DNA from: Hyphochytrium catenoides | Taxonomy: Eukaryota > Sar > Hyphochytriomycetes > Hyphochytriales > Hyphochytriaceae | Reading direction: 5' to 3' | Length of the DNA: 19,181 nucleotides | Assembly (NCBI GenBank): GCA_900088475.1 | Contig: FLMG01002024.1 | Location: 1-19,181 of the forward strand | Shown here: one piece after another, positions 9,302-19,097 of the stretch | Position numbering within the stretch: the first letter of the stretch is position 1 | Layout: each line of letters starts with the position of its first letter | Notes under the pieces: model-generated | What the model was told of the DNA's origin: nothing | The model's input: only the letters and a program-made list of their open reading frames with translations | Databases searched by the model: none | Translations under genes and position numbers: made by a program

Positions 9302-10174
9302 CTAGTAGGGGAAGTCAGCGGCTACGATCACTCGTGACGGGCAACAGCGAGCGAAAGGCCAAGCGGCTTCGAGCTCAAATCTAAAGATGTACTCCGGAGT
9401 AATAGGAATAAAGGTCGCATCAGCCGCATCGGAGGTGTCTTCCAGACCAGACAAAGCCTCTGTGCCCGACATGCTGCTTCCTTCCTTCCTCTTGATTGCA
9501 AAGTAACTCTTGCGGAGCAGACGACATCAAGACCAATGGGCAATCACTGATTCTCACTCTGCTGACGTTGAGCGACGGGAGATCAACACGAGGCGGCGAT
9601 GAGTCTTCGTTCACTAGGAAGTGCAGCAGTAGCGTCTCTTCGTACACTCCTCGTCTTTTTGTCTGCAAATGAAGGATGCTTTTATGGAAGATTATTGCGC
9701 TTTTTTTATCCAATTTATTACTCCGTAGAATTAAAATTCTATTTGCAGTTTTTGTAGCTGTTTCATTCCAAGTACAGTATTATGAGGGGGCAGTGTCAAT
9801 ATTTTATAATAACCTCACTGGAGGCCCCACCACCCATACAGCCATAAAAAAAATAAAAAATTATCAGAAAGGTTTGTTCCCTTCTTTACTTGTTCATGCC
9901 ATTGGTTTAGGGCCGTGGTCCGAGGGGAGCTCTGAGGTTTCTCACACTCCTCATCAGAAGCTTGCTGAAGAAGGCCGAACAGCGTGGAACGGGAGGAGCA
10001 GGGCTCACTGCTCCTCTTCTTGCGCTTGCGCTGCAGTCATTGGGGACAATTTTGGCAGCAGAAGCTAGCCGTCATCAGAGTCATTGCCTCTTCGCTGTGG
10101 CTTACTAACTCTACTCTTTCGCCTTGAAGTTGCCGCGCCTGGTCCCACTGTCCATTCTACTTGCTCGGGTTCAT
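9302..10174 (-). CDS. Unrecognised split gene, divergent from REI1; in-frame TAG near start
   Basis: Four minus-strand blocks join in phase 0 with GT-AG introns. They are 10156-10106 (17 codons, ends at GTAAGC), 10030-9890 (47 codons, after an ACTGCAG acceptor), 9662-9558 (35 codons, after a TTTGCAG acceptor) and 9508-9302 (68 codons plus TAG stop). Introns are 75, 227 and 49 bp. The joined 167 residues read like real protein: a QWDQARQLQGERVEL start, a basic RKRKKR cluster that could act in nuclear import, a VYEETLLLHFLVNED segment and a TPEYIFRFELEAAWPF segment near the C-terminus. No family was recognised and no function is offered. An ATG at 10174 is in frame with the first block but separated from it by one TAG (10159-10157). 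The true start may lie in another exon, the TAG may be an error, or the gene may be a young pseudogene. Each block is under 60 codons from an ATG, so single-ORF scans miss it. Confidence 0.5.
9663..9889. other. AT-rich segment, probable intron of the unrecognised gene
   Basis: This 227-bp stretch is far richer in A and T than its surroundings, with runs such as GCTTTTTTTATCC and CATAAAAAAAATAAAAAATT. On the minus strand it begins GTAAAG and ends TTTGCAG, so it fits an intron between two coding blocks. The plus-strand frame through it (9676-10068) has a hydrophobic start but is antisense to the coding blocks, and its later part matches no known protein. Confidence 0.45.
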
Positions 10175-10206
10175 TGAGCTCGTGTTGTCTTAGGCAGAGA
10201 GCGATT

Positions 10207-10216
10207 CATATAAGTG
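10207..10216 (+). promoter_or_regulatory. TATA-like element upstream of REI1
   Basis: CATATAAGTG sits about 110 bp before the REI1 start codon. Transcription starting about 30 bp downstream would leave a leader near 80 nt, a reasonable distance. It lies in the 151-bp gap between REI1 and the ATG at 10174 of the minus-strand gene, so the gap may act as a bidirectional promoter. Confidence 0.35.
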
Positions 10217-10325
10217 CTGTTCTCCTGACCAGCAACCACCAGGCTTGTTAGCGTACGCGATATTGTAGGCTTCCAGTTCACTTCTTGGGGTCGTGGGCCT
10301 TCGCTTCCTGCTTTCTTAAGTAATC

Positions 10326-12359
10326 ATGACGCTTACCTGCACTGCCTGCAATCTGACCTTTGAGACTAGTGGCGAGCAGAGAGCTCACTATAAAGCCGAG
10401 TGGCACAGGTAGGACGAACTTTGATACACTGAGAAAATGGTCGCTCACAACTCCATCATATATTAATCGTCTGTCGTCTCTGGATGGTCCTTAGGTATAA
10501 CTTGAAGAGAAAGGTGGCGGGGCTTGGGGGTGTTTCTGAGGCAGACTATGAGAGAAGAAAAGAAGCAGCTCTGATACGCACAAAAACCGCCGAGCCGGTA
10601 GAGTTCAGTGGAAGATGTCACAACTGCAAGAAGAACTTTTTGAGCCAGAAGGCCTTCGACCAACACCGCCAGTCTAAGAAGCATCGTTTGGAGGTTAACA
10701 AACATGGCAATGGCTTAGAGCGCTTGGAAGTGAATGGTGTGATGATAGGGGAAGAGGAAGTTGTTGCGGACCGAAAGGATGAGGCCAGCGCTGTCAAGAA
10801 GAGCACCTCGATGGTTTCTCATCTGGAGAGACAGCGAATGACAGAAACTAATTTTGCACCTCATGCACCCGCTGAGGATAGTGAGAAAATGGACGAAGGG
10901 GAAGAGGAAGTTGCAGAAGGGGAGGAGAATCTTCAAAATAAGGACCTCACAGTGGACGATGTCAGCATTCTGGATTGCATCTTCTGCAATGTGAAAGGCA
11001 GCGACCTGGAGAGGTGAGAGCCTACGACATCTAACATTGGCTACACACACCAGAGAGCATTGGTTCCCTACACTTCTTCTTGGTACCTGATCTACGCCCA
11101 TTGTCCTTGAGCAAGACGATCGGTGTTTGATTACGTAACCCTCTTCTTGCAGATCGCCTCTTCCCCTGTCTTCTTCAGGTCCTTATGTTCTGCTTTTACC
11201 TCTTCAAAGTGACTGTGTTTCTAACGCCTCTTTCCCTCATTCTCCGTTTCCTTATTAGTATGGTGGCTCACATGCAAAAGGAGCACGGATTTTTCATCCC
11301 CGACATTGAGTACTTGGTGGACATCGAAGGGCTCCTGAAGTACCTATCATGCAAGGTGAAGATTGGACGCATTTGCCTTTACTGCAACGGCAAGGGGAAG
11401 AGCTTCAAGGCCTACGGAGACTGTCAGAAGCACATGCTTACCAAGTTTCACTGCAAACTCCGCTACGAGGAAGACAATGACTTGGAAGAATATGCTGAAT
11501 ATTATGACTTCTCTTCATCTTATGAGGGGCTAGAAGAAGAAGGAGATGATGCTGAAAGGAATCCTGCAGACGTGATGGAGGAAGAAGATGATGATGACTG
11601 GGAGACTGACGAGGAAGATGGAGAAGGTGAAGAAGATGATGATGCGGAGAACAAGCCCCTTGTCAGGAGGTAAGCTCTTCGAACTAGCGTCTTTCCCTTA
11701 TTAGAAGAAAACAATAGCAGTGTAATTGAATAAGCACCGCAGTGAAAGAGATAGAAAGAGGAAGGAAGGGAATGAGAGAGAAAATGAGAGAGCCAAACGT
11801 TGAGTCGGAACGTTTGGAAGAGATTTCTGAGAAGGATAGAAGCATTGCTCGCGATTTACTCTTCCGTACCTGCACAGGACGATTCGGATAGCTGATAATG
11901 GCGAGCTTGTCTTGCTGGACGGACGACGAGCAGGACTAAGAGAATTCCAGAGATATTATAGGCAGCATCTGAGGCCGAACGATGAGAGGGAGCAGGTGCT
12001 TGCGAACTCAAGAGAAAGGCTCCTCCTCATGTATAAGGATGCAGGCGTGAGCACCAAGACCGAGCTGGCAGTGACTTACCATAGCTCAATTGTGGTGAGC
12101 CATTTACATCGATTACAGACCTCTTTCTCTGTCTTTGTGGATGTTCTACAAAGGTTTCGCTAATCTCTGCTGCATCCCTAGTGTTCCTTGCATATGCCAT
12201 TGCCTTCCCACTCATCTTCTTTCCCTTCTGACCTTCGTGGTTCTTTGTGCCTTTCAGCGTCAAATCAAGGCCAGATTAAAGACCAAGAATCCCCACGAGC
12301 GAGCCCAGAGCAAACTCGAACGGCGGGCCCATAAGCTGCAAACTATGAGCTTTAGATGA
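10326..12359 (+). CDS. REI1: REI1/ZNF622-type C2H2 zinc-finger 60S ribosome biogenesis factor
   Basis: Five exons, 10326-10408, 10495-11013, 11259-11669, 11878-12094 and 12258-12359, join to 443 residues, within the usual family length. REI1 is a cytoplasmic factor in late 60S subunit maturation; in yeast it helps release and recycle the shuttling factor Arx1. Four zinc fingers are visible: C5/C8/H21/H27, followed by the diagnostic RAHYKAEWHRYNLKRKVAG; C69/C72/H85/H91; C189/C192/H205/H210, followed by GFFIPDIEYLVDIEGLL; and C240/C243/H259/H265. Exon junctions cut through finger 1's tail and finger 3, and only the spliced frame restores them. A long acidic stretch (about 270-335) precedes the basic C-terminal region, with the family's RYYRQHLRP (in exon 4) and a final exon rich in K/R. 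The family's C-terminal tail enters the ribosome exit tunnel in yeast. The ATG has A at -3. Confidence 0.95.
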
Positions 12360-12580
12360 GCAACAGAATGTGGCCAGCATTACCCCTCTACATTTTCTTC
12401 CTGGCGGCTCTTCTGGTCTTTGCCCGCGTTGTGGTGCGAGTAAACCACTCGTCAGCTGGCTCTCAGTTCTACGTTTTAAGCTTCCAAAAGCTCCTCTTCG
12501 CTAGTAGTACTGAGGTCAAGCTAACTTCATGTGGTGAGTGGTGCAAGAGGCCCAAAGTGGCCGAAGTATCACATGCATAG
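12356..12580 (+). CDS. Possible small membrane ORF overlapping the REI1 stop codon
   Basis: ATGA at 12356-12359 is both the REI1 stop (TGA) and the start of a 74-codon frame beginning MSNRMWPALPLYIFFLAALL. That is a clear hydrophobic segment of membrane-anchor or signal type. The rest is unremarkable, and a donor-like GTGAGT lies inside it near 12535. In a eukaryote this most likely lies in the REI1 3' UTR and is not translated. It is listed because the overlap and the hydrophobic start are striking. No homologue was recognised. Confidence 0.15.
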   Translation: MSNRMWPALPLYIFFLAALLVFARVVVRVNHSSAGSQFYVLSFQKLLFASSTEVKLTSCGEWCKRPKVAEVSHA

Positions 12581-13157
12581 CGGCGAGGACTACTCGCGTG
12601 GCTATCAGGCTGCCCAGGACATTGTCAATCGAGCCGCTTCAACAATGCCTTTTGAGCTGGGCTGCAGGACAGTTAGTTATATTAGTAGAGAAGTGCCAGA
12701 TGTACATAACTGGTACTCTCAGTATTACTAACCAAGAAGTTTTATAACTCTTTCCTTGGCAGTGTAAGTCTCTATCTAACATTCGCCTGATAGAGGTGAA
12801 CTCTTTGCTGCTTCTCACCTCCACTGCATCCGAGAGAGAACGTGACAGAGTAAGAGAATGTCCATCTACATGGGACTACCCTTTCTCCTTCTTATTACAG
12901 CTGAAGTCATCGCGACACCATGGATTCACTCTGCGCTGCCTCACCGCTGCGTGCTCTTGTTTCGCGACTGCTGAGTTGATATTGGATCTATTTGATATCT
13001 ATCTGCCGTCTATTGGTTGGAGTCCCTAAGGATAACCGTAAGGCTGCCTCTTCCGGTCAGCATGACCGGATATGGTAGGTACCTTCCCCATGAGCTTCAA
13101 TGTAGTGATGGACACAGGTCCTAGTGTATCCGCTTTCGCACAGCCTCGAAGGCCGCC
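12360..13157. other. Convergent intergenic region between REI1 and NIPA-like gene
   Basis: About 800 bp between the two stop codons should hold both 3' UTRs. Apart from the small membrane ORF overlapping the REI1 stop, it has one protein-like segment on the plus strand, from about 12565 to 12731, containing HSGEDYSRGYQAAQD and ending at TAA. No start codon or splice structure could be assigned to it. No repeat, RNA gene or clear polyadenylation signal was identified. Confidence 0.4.
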
Positions 13158-15183
13158 TTATACATGTTCTTCTTTGCTGGTCCTTCCGATGTTGCCCTCC
13201 TCATTTCTTTCTTCGTCTTCCGAGAGGAAAGGTACCGCCATCTCGACTTCGGTCTCATGCGTACCATCCTCCATTCGGCTGGAGGTCCGCTTGACACGGT
13301 ATCCCTTGTCATGGGATTGGCGATCACCTACTGATATCAGTAGCACACCAAATATTAAAGCTGTCACCGCTATCGCATAGACCACATAGTGCCACAACGC
13401 CAAATCCCTCATCTCTTGGAAAACGATGAGGCCGCCCAGGCTGCCAAAGAACAGAAGAACGCCTTCATAGACCTGACAGACATACAGGGCACCCTTGTGC
13501 TCCCTGATCGCCACGTTCAAAATGAAAAGGCCGCCCAGCGCTGTGCTGATTGCCCCAAAGAGCATGAAATACGTAAACGGAGAGCGGAACACTCCCCATC
13601 CGTTATTAACCAGCAGCATGATCCCCTTCAGAAAATAGAGTTGCCCACCCACGAGCCCTACAAATTGAAAAAGAAAGCTCAGCGGGACACAAGGAACGCT
13701 CTTGCTACCGAACCGTGGCCACATTGTCCGGAGGTGGTCATGAAGGCCAGAAAGGAAGCTGAGTAGGGCAAACAACGGAACTGGACTCAACTATGCTTGC
13801 AAAAACAGAGGTGGAAACAAGTGGCAGAAGGCCGGGTACATAAAATATAGCTCAAAATGGGTGACAAGCTAGGATACGCTCAGCGGGTAATGGCAATGAG
13901 AGCCAATGTAGTCACAGCTCAGTCAGCACCTCCTCACCTGCTAGTAAAGATAACAGAAACTGACGCCAGCGAGGACCTAAGCAAAATCTTCCAGGCAAAC
14001 AGACAGACTGGAAGCGTGAAGAAGACAGGAGCTTGTGAGAAGAGGAGTGATTAAAGCAGTAACAAGCTGTCTATCAGAACAGCGACAGCGAGAGAAAGAG
14101 GATACAGGAAAGAGATAAGTTACAATAAAGAAGCAAGTGTTTGCGATGGCAGCGTCACACTCTCTTCCTCCTCTTACCGTCGTTATGGCTGCTACACCTA
14201 ATGCAACGGCGCTGAGATAACCCTGTACCGCAGGGTGCGCGAAGTGCTCCTGCAGTTCCTCAAGGTTCATGTCGGCTGTCTCATGGCTGCCTGACAGACT
14301 AACCTATTCACGACGAGGCACGATGAGAAGGATTAACACCCACAAAAGAGAGTGGAAAGATAGAGTAAGACTAGCAGGAGTATGGAGAAAGAGAGAACGT
14401 TAGCTTGGCGTGTTGATGGCTTAGGAAGAAATACACGAGGGCAAGAGAGAACTGTCTCTCGGCTTACCGCTACGGCGCCCACCAAGATAAGGCCGGTGGC
14501 TATCAAGGTGGAGGTAGAGACCTCTTCATGCAGCATCTTATTGCAAAGAAGCGTGTTGAAGGCCACGGTCAGACCTGTGGGCAGGGAAAGAGTGAAGAAG
14601 AGGAAGGTCACAGGTGATCAGCACAAGACACAGAGGCGCGAGAGGGCCAGAGAAACACTCTCTGAGGCCCTGACGCCAGGAAAGTGCCCCACAGGAGGAC
14701 AATAGTCAAGAAGGATTATGGTCAACACGGCAGAAGAGACAGAGATGGAGACATAAAGAAGAGTCAACAGAACACGAGTCCAGAAGGAGGATCTCTCAGG
14801 AGGTAACAAGACGACAGAGAGGATACAGTAGGGACTATGACAGAGGCGCCAAGCGAGAGTAAGATTACCGGAGACCGCAGTGGCAACGGGGTAGAAAGGA
14901 CGGAGAGAGTGTCAGATGGGCGAGGAAAGCGTCGTTGGCTTTAAAGATAGAGATGTCGGGTGTGGCTTGACAGACCTGCCATAGGCACCAGGATGGACTG
15001 CGCAGCGAACAGACAAGCCACAGCGGAGAGCGCAGGGTTCATCACTATCAGACAGCCCATCCCCAAGTACCAGCGCATAGGCGAGTGCTGGAGGTGGGCA
15101 ATCTTCAGGAGGACTTTGCCCAGAGAGCTGAAGACACAGGCGCATATTGACAAACCTAGCCCTAAGACCCATGCATACCCCAT
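13158..15183 (-). CDS. NIPA-like (DMT superfamily) membrane transporter, putative Mg2+ transporter
   Basis: Five minus-strand exons, 15183-14976, 14574-14468, 14303-14178, 14007-13938 and 13657-13158, give 336 residues with all phases matching. The start ATG has a strong GCCATGG context. Family hallmarks appear in order: helix 1 with LSICACVFSSLGKVLLKIAH (residues 11-30); the helix 2-3 stretch FAAQSILVPMAGLTVAFNTL; an N-K-M-L-H-E-E turn; the SGSHETADMNLEELQEHF loop; LLAGLVGGQLYFLKG; and the late helix pair QVYEGVLLFFGSLGGLIVFQEM. About eight to nine membrane segments are expected, followed by a charged cytosolic tail from about residue 290. NIPA proteins are linked to Mg2+ transport; substrate here is inferred. 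The first intron uses a non-consensus GTCTGT donor. The fourth exon has an alternative acceptor (exon start 14070) that would add 21 residues in frame. It is divergent from glutathione synthetase. Confidence 0.88.
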
Positions 15184-15678
15184 GGCCCCACGAAGAGCGA
15201 GCGAGCGAGAGAGACAGAGAGAGAGAAAGAGAGAACGGAGAAAGCTCGGAGACGCCGCTAAAGCGTAAGGACCAGGAGGCAGCGGGTCTGCGGTTGTCCA
15301 GCAGAGTCTTCACCCACTACGAACTACCTCTTTCGCATCGCTTCGACGCTCTCTTGTTGGTTCTCTTATCGCTGTGGCGAAGCAGACCTTAGGGAGCTTT
15401 AGCGTTGCGAGTCTAAGTGGCTTGGAGCGAGCAGCAATGGGGACAGAAATGAGCGGCGGCGCGGGAGGAGTTTGTACCGGGGAAGAAGCTCTGGTCTGGC
15501 GGGAGGAAGGCGCTCATGTGACTTGGACTGGCGACAGAGGAGAGGAGGAACCTGAAGATAGATAGAAAAGGGCAGGTGACACGATGAAATGAGAGGAAGT
15601 TGGGAGAAAGGAGAGAGAGAGTGAGAGCGAGAACGAGAGTGACCTGGAGAGAAACACATACAGAGAAAGAGGGAGAAA

Positions 15679-15682
<4 letters not shown>

Positions 15683-15722
<40 letters not shown>
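15683..15722. repeat. (GA)20 microsatellite
   Basis: An uninterrupted run of about twenty AG units, preceded by looser GA-rich sequence from about 15610. It lies about 500 bp upstream of the NIPA-like start and reads as CT on that gene's sense strand. Confidence 0.95.
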
Positions 15723-15727
<5 letters not shown>

Positions 15728-15969
15728 AGATTCATGTCTACTTCAAATCAAGTGAAATCGCACAAAGGCCCGACTAATCCTATTCCGCCCTCAGAGGATC
15801 TCAACCCTAGCAGTCTCATAACGATGGAACGAGAAGATCTGATTGTAGGCCGCTTGAATCTCCTTAGTCATCACCGACAATGACGCTAACGGCTAGCCCC
15901 AGGAATGTTGATGAAGGTGGTTGAAAGAGGAAGAACGAAGATACTCGGCCCAAGACAAATACCTCTCCG

Positions 15970-15973
15970 TTTT

Positions 15974-16019
<46 letters not shown>

Positions 16020-16030
16020 TCTCCCTCTCT
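15970..16030. repeat. T9-(CT)18 microsatellite
   Basis: Nine T residues (15970-15978) lead into about eighteen uninterrupted CT units (15979-16014) and then CCCTCT variants. It ends about 165 bp before the glutathione synthetase ATG and reads as CT on that gene's sense strand. It is complementary to the GA tract about 257 bp to the left. Confidence 0.95.
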
Positions 16031-16193
16031 GGATGGGGCCGCTTGTTCATCCCTTCTGGCTCATCCCCGAATCTTACCCTTGTAAGCATCAAGAGCTCAT
16101 TGGCGAGAGGACAAGGAATCGGGCTTTATATCGTCATCAGGAGACTGGCAGACGAGAAAGAAGCTCAGTTAGGTTCGTGGAAGTTCATATTCT

Positions 16194-19097
16194 ATGGAGG
16201 AGTTTCAGCAGCTGTCACTCCCTGATGAGGAGCTGAGGGACCTCACGGAGCAAGCCATCTCCTGGGCACTCTCTCATGGGCTGTTGATGACCAAGCAGCC
16301 CGGAGAGGCGCATCATGTCCCGTTCTCTCTTCTTCCCATTCGGGTGAGACTTTGTTTTTCCTGGCCTTAGTTCTTCGTAGAGCTCCTCCCCCCAATCTCT
16401 CTCTGTCCTTCCTTCTCTCTCTCTTCCCAACCTCCCCCATCCTCTCTCTTTGTCTCCGCCTCTCTCCCTTTTTCTCTTGTTCCTCTTCTTCTTCCCTTGC
16501 TAGCTTAGCTTGAACTATCTGCCTAGCCTCCGCCAGTCACCAAGAGCTTTTTCTTCGCTGTGACACTCCCTTCTTCCCTAACACTTTTCTGGGCTGGTTG
16601 CTCTCTGTTTTATTGTCTTAGTACCCCGCCTCGGAGTTTCAGAAGGCGACAGAGCTTTCTCGACTCTTTTGCAAGATGACAGATGCAATTAGCCGAGATC
16701 CAGAGTGGCTCTGCAGGACCCTGGAGCCGTAGGTCCATCTTTTGAATGTCTTCATATCTCTTTGCCACTCCTCCTGCTCTCTGGTTTGTATCCATTCTTC
16801 TCTCTCACATCCTCTCTCTGTGTTGTCTCTTCTTCTGACCGCCTGAAGCTGTCTCCTACTCTCTCGACAGAGTCCTCGAAAAGGACGACTTCACAGCTAG
16901 GCTGGTCGACATCTATCGCAAGGTCACCGCAGAAGGACCAGTACAGGTAAATATAGGGCCATGCCCTAGTGCTACACGCTCAGAGATAGCGGAGAGAGAA
17001 AGACACACACAAAGTGACAGAGCGATGGGCAAAGCCACCTAAGAGGACTGCGTGGGACTGAGTTGGCAAAGGAGAAGAAGAAGCAGCTGAGATTCAGAGG
17101 CTATACATCACGGCTTACAAGCACTACTTCTCTCGCGCCTTCTCCTTCTCTCACTGTTACTGCTCAGAGCTGTTCTCTGGGGATCTTGCGGTCGGACTAC
17201 ATGCTGCATGAGGTGGATGGAGAGGCTCCTCGACTATTGCAAGTAGAGCTGAATACTATCTCCTGTGCCTTTGCGGGCCTCAGTACGTTGACGTCCCAAC
17301 TGCATAAGTAAGCGGCTCATTCTCTACATTCCTGCCTATACCTGCAGGTCTACCCCTAACTATTTCGTGCCCAGAAGGTTCTACTCTACTCGATAAGCGA
17401 AGTGGCCTAGGGATAGCGGAGTTGTATCTCGTATCTCTCAGCCCCTAGTGTTGAGTCATGTCCTCTCTCCCTAATCTCGCCACTTTGGGCTTACAGCCCG
17501 GGCTTTCTGTTGGGGGTGACTTACATTTTGTCTGGCACCTGTGCCGCTTAGGTACATGGTGGAGCGTCTAGGACCGCAATATCCGTCCATATTGCGCTTT
17601 CTGGGCCTTGAGAGTGTGAATCCAGAAAAGAACCAGCGCATGCCGGAGAATAGAGCGGTGATGGAGCTGGCCAAGGCTATAGCAGGAGCTCATGAGTACT
17701 ATGGCAAAGACAAGTAAGGACCTTGGCTTTTCTCCCAGTCACGCACCTCCGCCTAGGTCCAATGAAGTTTAACTGTCCCTGGCAGTTGACCCATCCTTTC
17801 CTTCTTTGTACCTCTTCTGCGTTGAAAGAGCATGGGTGCTTAGTCGCTTCCGTATTGCTCTTCCACATTGTCTCAGCGATTCCTTTTTTTTCGGCTTCTC
17901 AAATTGTCTGGATCTTCTGCCTCTACTCGTAGGGCCTTTGTTCTCTTTGTGGTTCAAGAAGGAGAAAAGAATAACATCGACCAGCGATTGTTGGAATATG
18001 CGCTCTGGGAAGGTCATAGAGTGAAGGTTATCAGACGATCGTTAGGGCAGGTACATAGTCTGGGATGTATCTATGTCCAACTCCTCCTTCGTCTACTTTC
18101 TCTCCCGTCCATCCCTCTCCCTCCATCTCTAGCCCCTGCTCTTCCCCTTCGTTTCTATCTCCAACTCTCATGTTTTCACCCGTGTCCCCGTCTCTTTCAA
18201 ACGCATTAGTTATTGTCACTTTTACCAAGTTTTGGAATTTCAGATTGCCGCTCAAGGCCGGTTGGAAGGGGAAGGGAGAGTGTTGATGCTGGGAGACCTT
18301 GAAATATCTGTGGGATACTTCAGAGCCGGGTAGGTAAGGGAGCGGGCGGAAGAAGAGACTTGAAGGAGAGAGACATCATGGTAGCAGCAAGGAAAAGTGG
18401 TAGAGAGAGAGAGAAAGAGAGAAGAGAGACAGACAGACAGAAATGGAAGGATATTTTCAGGAGGTTAGAGTAGTCATTTGGGGAAGGCAGAGAGAGCGAC
18501 GATTGCATCGAGAGAAGTTCCACGGCTCTGATGGCCCCCGCCCTTCTCTTCCTTGGCCTAGGTATACTCCCAGAGACTTTCCAAGTGAGAGAGAATGGGA
18601 CGCCTTGCTTCTTCTGGAACGGTCTGCAGCTATTCTCTGTCCTTCTCTTGGTTATCATCTAGCAGGAGCCAAGAAGGTGCAGCAGAAAGTGGCTGGGAAG
18701 GGACAGGTCGAGCGCTTTCTACCGAAAGACGAGAGCGAAAAGGTTCGGGAGAGCTTTGCAGGGCTTTGGGGACTGGAGAAGAACTCGCCCGAGACGGAGA
18801 GGTACAGCGTAATGGGTTCATGCTTTAGGGCTCTCCTAAGCTTTGATCTAGACTTTCCTTTTGGGTTCCTCGTGGCTCCTTCTTGTCTCTGTGTGAATGA
18901 CTAATCCTTTCTCCTCGCGCAGAGCTGTCTCCCAGGCCCTAGAGACTCCTGAACTCTTTGTCATGAAGCCTCAAAGAGAGGGCGGCGGGAACAATTACTA
19001 TGGACAAGATGTTAAGCAGGCGTTAGAGAGAATGTCAGGAGAGGAGAAAGCTGCGTACATCCTCATGGCCAGAATATGTCCCAAGACGCAGTCAGCT
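16194..19097 (+). CDS. GSS: Glutathione synthetase, eukaryotic type; 3' end beyond window
   Basis: Nine exons are visible: 16194-16343, 16622-16728, 16871-16946, 17168-17307, 17552-17713, 17933-18050, 18244-18329, 18562-18801 and 18923-19097. They give 418 residues, and every phase matches. The last exon ends at a GTACGT donor; roughly 50-80 C-terminal residues are expected off the right edge. The enzyme joins gamma-glutamylcysteine and glycine using ATP, the final step of glutathione synthesis, normally as a homodimer. Conserved elements include R119 in LRSDYM; the Mg/ATP pair E138 and N140 in QVELNTIS; K317 in [10 protein letters not shown]375 in [12 protein letters not shown]; and E379 at the start of the glycine-rich loop, equivalent to human R125, E144, N146, K305, K364 and E368. 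The start reads [20 protein letters not shown] with no obvious targeting peptide, so a cytosolic site is likely. The conserved C-terminal residues of the active site cannot be checked here. It is divergent from the NIPA-like gene. Confidence 0.95.

Larger units (their letters stand above)
15184..16193. other. Divergent intergenic region between NIPA-like and glutathione synthetase genes
   Basis: About 1 kb holds both promoters. Immediately upstream of the NIPA-like ATG the minus strand is CT-rich (15190-15240), as expected for a pyrimidine-rich leader. A (GA)n tract lies at 15683-15722 and a (CT)n tract at 15979-16014. TTTATAT (16125-16131) is a weak TATA candidate about 65 bp before the glutathione synthetase ATG. 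A plus-strand frame opening at 15374 with GTG, and another at 15905 running through the CT tract, have no recognisable content and are not called. Confidence 0.5.

Noticed and set aside
9390-9401. TACTCCGGAGTA palindrome as a regulatory or mobile-element end
   Set aside because: It falls inside a coding block of the hidden gene and has no matching partner nearby.
9676-10068. Plus-strand frame of 130 codons with a hydrophobic start
   Set aside because: It runs antisense through the AT-rich probable intron and a coding block of the minus-strand gene, and it matches no recognisable protein.
15905-16225. 106-codon upstream frame overlapping the glutathione synthetase start
   Set aside because: Its middle is the CT microsatellite and it has no recognisable content; it may not even be in the transcript if transcription starts near the TATA-like site at 16125.
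18443-18904. 153-codon single open frame on the plus strand
   Set aside because: Only part of it (18562-18801) is a real exon of glutathione synthetase, read in a different frame for much of its length; the rest is intron.
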